64,000 nt of DNA from Lithospermum erythrorhizon (taxonomy: Eukaryota > Streptophyta > Magnoliopsida > Boraginales > Boraginaceae), in the NCBI GenBank assembly GCA_019722365.1, contig JADFUC010001790.1, positions 47,890 through 111,889 on the forward strand, in the 5' to 3' direction. The notes under the pieces were generated by a model. That model was not told the origin of the DNA. It searched no databases and saw only the letters and a program-made list of their open reading frames with translations. Below are positions 59,060-64,000 of this stretch, piece after piece (position 1 is the first letter of the stretch; every line of letters starts with the position of its first letter). Both the position numbers and the translations under genes were made by a program.

Positions 59060-59275
59060 GGCCTTATACTTGATATATGTGCGATGGGAGATCTATTGTC
59101 ACTTTCTTCATGCGTATTGATGTTGGCCTTATGCCGGTATATGTGCAGTGGGAGATCTATTGTCACTTTGTTATGTGCATTGTTGATGTTGGCCTTATGC
59201 CCGGTATATACGATGGGAGATCTATTGTCAACTTGCTATGGGTATTGTTGATGTTGGCGCATACTACGGTATAAA
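59060..59275 (+). repeat. Tandem repeat inside LTR copy D, 64-65-bp period
   Basis: GGGAGATCTATTGTCA occurs at 59086, 59150 and 59215. Each is followed by a TATG.GTATTG(T)TGATG segment and TTGGCC(T)TATGCC. About 3.3 units. It explains the open frame at 59077-59274. Confidence 0.75.
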
Positions 59276-62272
59276 GTCGTGGTTATTAGCGATTTATCTA
59301 TCCCTGCAGGTAGACGGATTGAGTATATGCGCATTAGAGAGTGGTATATTTGTGGAGATATGAGAGATAGATGGTTGATGACTAGAGTTATAGTCGTTGT
59401 TGAGTCTCTATGATTTTTATTACGGGTGTTTGTGTCTTGTGGGAGCGCCCATTATATCGCGGCATGTTGTGCATGTGACCTTCTTTGGAATCTTATTGTA
59501 TGACTTTATTGAAATCACGGATATATATATATCGTAATTTATTCATGTTGGGCTATTATAATATTGTGCGTCTCGTTCCGTATCGTAAGTTCACCCGTGT
59601 GTTAAGTGTTCAACTAACCCATGACTTAGACCCCTTTTCGCTATGGGCGGCATTTTCATTTGTGCCCGAGGTTGAGGCAATTTAGTTGAGCCGGAGGGCA
59701 TTTGGAGAGTTTGTTACAGTGGCTAGGTGAGCATCGGGTGTGAGAGGATCCTCATAGTCGATTTGATGTGTTGTCAACTGTTTTTGATTGTTGTACTTTA
59801 TTTTCAAACTTTAGCCTTGTCGTGATGTGATCACTTTGTATTGATGCAGTCTTTACTATAACTTTTGTAGCGCTACTTGGCATTACGTTATTGGGATATG
59901 TTGTATATATATGGAGTTGGTTAGTTAGATATCACGATGGATTGTAAAATACTTAAAGCTGTTATTATTTTGAGAATATTAATGGAAATCAAATTTTGGA
60001 TGAAGCAGTAGTTTTTTAAAGCGAGTCGTCCATCGGTTTAGTGACCTCTAGTGTTCGGATTATAATGATTCGCTTTCGGGCGGCCGGCCTGTAGATCGTT
60101 ACAATATATATAACATATGCATATTCATTAACCGAGGCTACACAATGAATAACGAGTCCATAACTTACATAGAATCCTCTTGTACTATATTACATAATAC
60201 TATTCATGAGCTTATAATCATAAATAGCATATTCATTTAAGGAAAAGCGTCTCGACCGCGGAAGATAATCAAAAGTCATCAAATGAGGAATCCGCTCACA
60301 AATAGTAAGCAGATGAGAATCCACCTCCAAATAATACGCATACGAGGAATAAAGCGCCGAGAATAATACATATGAAGAATCCACCTCCAAAATAATCGGA
60401 TGAGGCCTCCTCCATCACTCCCGAACCCATTTACACCCTGATAATGCATGTCTCGCACCAAGCGTCCCGAATCCCGGGGGCTACCCACCTGATATACACA
60501 GCGCCCAAACCTCCCGGTCGGGGTCTCACAAATAACACACAAATCAATCAAAACACATACGCACATAGCCACACACCTGACCACGACCACCGCATGATCT
60601 CATGGGATGAATCAAAATCTCAATTATCTCATTAATATGAATCATAAATCACAATTTCCATGTATCAATCATAATGCAAATACACATGTAAAATATATAA
60701 CATAATATATATAGAAAGGTTCCATGGTGAGATTTTTGTGCCACCGAGAGCCCAAAAGTAGTAATGCTAATAGAGCGGAGTCCTCGTGCTAGGTCCCGAG
60801 CTCGACTCTATTAGAGGTGTACGTTGCAACCGTTACCTCGACTTAACATCTATATAAACCAGGAGTGATAACTTCACGTCTCCACTTGAATTCAAATTAA
60901 CCTTTTAGTAATCATCACATCTAGAAATTAGTATCGGCTTACAAGGTCAAACTTAACTACATTCCAATTTACCGACCATGGCTCTCAGGTATTCGGTCAT
61001 CCTTTATTATCCCAATGATAACTGCGTTGATACGCTTCGATCAACCCAATAATCAATCCTTGACTAATTAACCCGTTATAATCAACCTTTAGTTCAAAAG
61101 CCCAATTACTACTCAAGCTTGAATAACTTTAACTCCATGATATCATCACGATCCACCTGAAAACATCAGGTGCTCTCCTAAACCGCTATATTAAGGTTCC
61201 ATGCGTGTGGTACAATTTAAAGAAACTTAGAAAAATCCGCGTCCGATCAATACTGACTGACCCCTAAAATCAGTATAATTACAACCCACTCACATATTTC
61301 AAGAAGCTTAAAATGCTTCTATAACATTTCCAACCTTTAAAACTCAATTCCTCAAAAGTCAACAAAAGTCAACATCCAATTTCTACACATTTCAACCTCA
61401 AAATGGGTTGTGTAACCTATAATCATGTAATATAAGCCTAGAGCGATCCATATGTATCATTTGAAGTCCAATCATGGTCAACAAAAATCCATAAAGTCAA
61501 CTCTCTTGAGAAACTCAAGAAATATCTCAAAAGATTTGATCTTTCTTTAGATATGATGAGGAGATGCAAATCAAATCTTTTGTCCTTGAGTTTTAACGAC
61601 AATCGATGAAATGGAAAAATTTCAAGTCGAAGTGAAGAGAGACCGTTCGGCCGTAGAGAGGAAGAAAGAGGAGAAAATGGTTTTGGATAATGATGAAGAA
61701 GATAAGGATGGTAGAATGTTAAGAATAGGCTTAAGCGTTTGGTTTCGGTTAATTTATAAAACTTTAGATGCTTAAATCTGATAAGCAGATTAAAAGTAAA
61801 GTTTTCCATGACATAAACTAGAACTCATATAATCTTTGATACCGATGCATCGATTTTATTCAGAAATCATTTATCTTATCTCAAATTCATAAGGCAAAAT
61901 ATACCACCAACAGACCGGTTGTTGAATTATCCATTTCTCAGCTTGAAATTTTAATTTCGCTTTAGAAATACTCATAGAAAGCATATCTTATCAGCATGTA
62001 TTGGTAAAGAGACGGGTTATTTGAGGCGTACTCATATATATCATCTTTCTACATTTTAAAATGAAGGGATAATAAAGTAAAATCTTTGAGTCAATCAATC
62101 ACGCTATAAGTTGGAGAAAAAGTTAAAATTACTACTTTTTAAAAAGAAACTTTCCTTATATAAGTTACTTTCAACTTATAAGTTGTAAGTTGATGATATC
62201 TAAACACCTTATTTTACCAAATCAATTTATAAGTTAGATTTGACAAAATATAAAGAAAAACCAAGCAACCTC

Positions 62273-62800
62273 TATATGTATATTTATTTTTTGCTTAGAA
62301 ATAAGTAGACAAGTAATAAATGATATATATATATATATATATGGTCCATACGTATATATGTATGCTTATAATTCTGAAATATATGTTTATGCTAGCTATT
62401 TTACAAGATTATAATAATTCCGTGTGTATTGACCGAGGTCAAGAATCCTGACCTGCTTCGGTGGTTGGGTCGTGATTGATGTTGTCAGGAGGCGGGTCCA
62501 ATCGGTGAAGGGATATGGATAGGGGTTGGGATTAAACATGTGTAATTATATGAAATAAGGATAATATATTAAATAATAATAAATTTAATTTATTTAGTAT
62601 TACGATATATTATTTGAATAAGGTCCATGCTCGATGTTACTATAAACATGCCTCGTTGTCATTTGTAAAATCTATCGAATAATATAGCTTATTAATTTTG
62701 AGGATAAAAATCTATCAAACGATGCTAAACCCTTCATTTTATCATACTTAGATAAGTCATTTCTTAACATTTATTTATAGCTGATTTAACACTAAAATGA
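62273..62800. other. AT-rich sequence with a TA microsatellite
   Basis: TA repeats run from about 62321 to 62342. A GC-richer patch at 62420-62530 has no ORF or motif that I recognise. Confidence 0.4.
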
Positions 62801-62804
62801 GAAA

Positions 62805-63010
62805 CAATTGAATAGTGTGTTAAGCGGTACCACGTTTATCACGGTTTGAAAATTGTGTGTTAAGCGGTACCATATTTAATTCAAATGGTACCACGTTCAT
62901 CGAGTTTTGATAATTGTGTGTTAAGCGGTATCACGTTTATAGCGAGGTTTGAGAATTGTGTGCTAAATGTGTGTACATGTTTAATTCAAATGGTATCGTG
63001 TTTAATTCCT
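62805..63010. repeat. Short irregular tandem repeats
   Basis: GTGTTAAGCGGTA(C/T)CACGTTTAT-type units start at about 62817, 62857 and 62918. TTAATTCAAATGGTA(C/T)C is interspersed at 62876 and 62981. Spacings are 40 and 61 bp. ATCGATAAAGTTTT-type repeats follow at about 63010-63085. No coding sequence. Confidence 0.6.
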
Positions 63011-64000
63011 CGATAAAGTTTTGAGTTAAATAATATATTTGCATATGATAATTTGAAATATTATGCAATCGATAAAGTTTTAGTTAAATAATAAAGTATT
63101 CAATTATTTAAAGAATTTCCTTAAGAGAAAATTATACATGTTAAGGATGTCGAAATCCGCCCGATGGCCGGAAACATGGCAAGCTCGCGCTATTTTGAAG
63201 CTTAATTCAGCTGGATTATAGAATAGCGACAAATGAGCGTCTTTGAAATATTACTTGAGGTCTACGGTTGTATGATCCAACTCGTCATTAGTTTGTGAAA
63301 TAATTAAAATTCTGGAAGTTAACATCTTTGATGATATTGCATTCTTTATTCGAAGAAGAAAATCGGCGTCATCCCAATACTTTTTATTAAATATATTATT
63401 GATCATATAAATATCTGTGCTTTCCCCATCCATATACATTGAAGAATATTCAACATTAAAAAATAACAACTTTTTAACATATAATTAAAAAGAACTGAAG
63501 ATATAACATATTGTTACATTGTAATATTATAAATGAATATTTCTCTTTTAATAATTTAAATAGAATCGTTTAAATTATTTCTTGAGAGGATAATATATCA
63601 AATAAAAATAATATATTAAAGATACCAAATCTAAGTTATCTATTAGCCATATTTGAAATAGTTTTTAATTAGAAATATGTTGTATTATTTGAAGGATAAT
63701 ATATTATTGAGTCTTATGCTTTTATTTATATATTATTTGAAACTAAATAACTTGATTTATTATTATACACATATTAACAAATCATCAACTTGGCCTGATG
63801 GTTCTAGCGTACATGTAAAAGCAGAGTAACGACACAGTTAATTAATAAACTAAATATAGAATATTTAATTTATTTTAAAGTAAATTTGGGACCAATAATA
63901 TATTTTTTATGATTACGTAAATATTATGTTCGGAAGTTAGTTGTCGGATTAAATTGTACGAGAGTATCGGCGAATTAAAAACCCCGGATAGCAGCCAGCC
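63011..64000. other. AT-rich sequence to the end of the window
   Basis: No gene supported. The minus-strand frame 63251-63469 (72 codons) has no recognised motif and lies in AT-rich sequence. Confidence 0.4.

Larger units (their letters stand above)
57540..60103 (+). repeat. Solo LTR copy D of the Tekay/Del-like family
   Basis: It starts TGTAATAACTGTTACG, ends GGCCTGTAGATCGTTACA, and is flanked by a perfect 5-bp duplication ATATA (57535-57539 and 60104-60108). Length is 2564 bp. Inside are TTGGTGGTGGGACACGGAG, the TATA box 57603-57610, GAGGTAAGAAAAAT at 57957, a 64-65-bp tandem repeat at 59060-59275, and CTATGGGCGGCA near 59641. There is no internal region, so this is a solo LTR left by recombination between the two LTRs of a full element, the usual origin of such structures. 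It lies inside copy C/F. Confidence 0.8.
57039..62024 (-). repeat. LTR copy C/F of the Tekay/Del-like family (minus orientation, interrupted)
   Basis: The left part 57039-57539 starts TGTAACGACCACCCAGTCGGCC, matching the edge of copy A. The right part 60104-62024 ends with ACGGGTTATTTGA, matching the other LTR edge of copy A (GCGGGTTATTTGATACA). It also shares AGTCAACAAAAGTCAA with copy A near 61355. Copy D sits between the two parts. Adding the parts gives about 2.4 kb, the same as copy A, so this is one solo LTR split in two. Flanking pentamers GGCAT (57034-57038) and GGCGT (62025-62029) differ by one base. No gene is supported. The frames 60279-60590 and 61438-61809 are chance. Confidence 0.65.
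56862..62272. mobile_element. hAT-like MITE split by nested LTR insertions
   Basis: The left half is 56862-57038 and the right half about 62025-62272. Left end AGGTTGTTTGGCTTTCCTTA; the complement of the right end is AGGTTGCTTGGTTTTTCTTTA. Both halves are full of ACTTATAAGTT-type motifs, as in hAT-like MITEs of plants. Flanks TGTATGTG and TATATGTA agree at 6 of 8 positions, fitting an eroded 8-bp target-site duplication. The two halves together make about 425 bp. The 5 kb between them is two LTRs, one inside the other. Confidence 0.6.

Noticed and set aside
60279..60590. Minus-strand open frame of 103 codons
   Set aside because: It lies in the right part of the split LTR C/F. The Cys/Trp-rich sequence matches nothing that I recognise.

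Overview
The window is repeat-rich nuclear DNA from a flowering plant, probably a eudicot. It carries one multi-exon gene with plant-style introns, surrounded by decayed plant transposons: Ty3/gypsy Tat-like and Tekay/Del-like elements, a Ty1/copia end, an L1-type LINE, a MULE, a CACTA element and MITEs. No bacterial operon, rRNA, tRNA or CRISPR array was seen. All calls rest on reading motifs by eye.

Layout. 1-3.8 kb: mostly non-coding, with a C-rich tract and a MITE. 3.9-14.1 kb: one plus-strand Ty3/gypsy element of the Tat type, with two LTRs, a primer-binding site, and broken gag, protease, RT, RNase H and integrase. A long 3' region holds antisense coding-like sequence. 14.8-20.7 kb: the only gene that looks functional, encoding a tetratricopeptide-repeat (TPR) protein of the kinesin-light-chain/nephrocystin-3-like class. 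Eight exons (17026-20723) join in frame to 539 codons, and one or two 5' exons are possible. 21.2-26.6 kb: a MITE copy, a LINE-type RNase H fragment, a GRF-zinc-finger-like coding remnant and a minus-strand MULE transposase. 26.6-28.6 kb: a plus-strand LINE with ORF1 and the start of ORF2. 28.6-32.5 kb: a minus-strand CACTA deletion derivative with subterminal repeats.

33.8-43.7 kb: two minus-strand LTRs of a Tekay/Del-like family, the second still joined to RT, RNase H and integrase sequence. 44-46.1 kb: the 3' end of a minus-strand Ty1/copia element. 46.4-50.6 kb: a second plus-strand gypsy element with an unusual 60-bp tandem array before gag and a protease, cut off by an LTR-like sequence. 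52.6-54.9 kb: a solo LTR. 56.86-62.27 kb: a triple nest in which a hAT-like MITE was hit by a minus-strand LTR, itself hit by a plus-strand solo LTR flanked by ATATA duplications. 62.3-64 kb: AT-rich DNA with short repeats.

The genes do not form a pathway. The transposon domains are inactive as read, because frames shift every few tens of bases. The most interesting points are the nested insertion, the 60-bp leader array, a splice-donor-like motif shared by related LTRs, and a TPR intron that appears to begin with GA rather than GT. I did not find a convincing new biological system.
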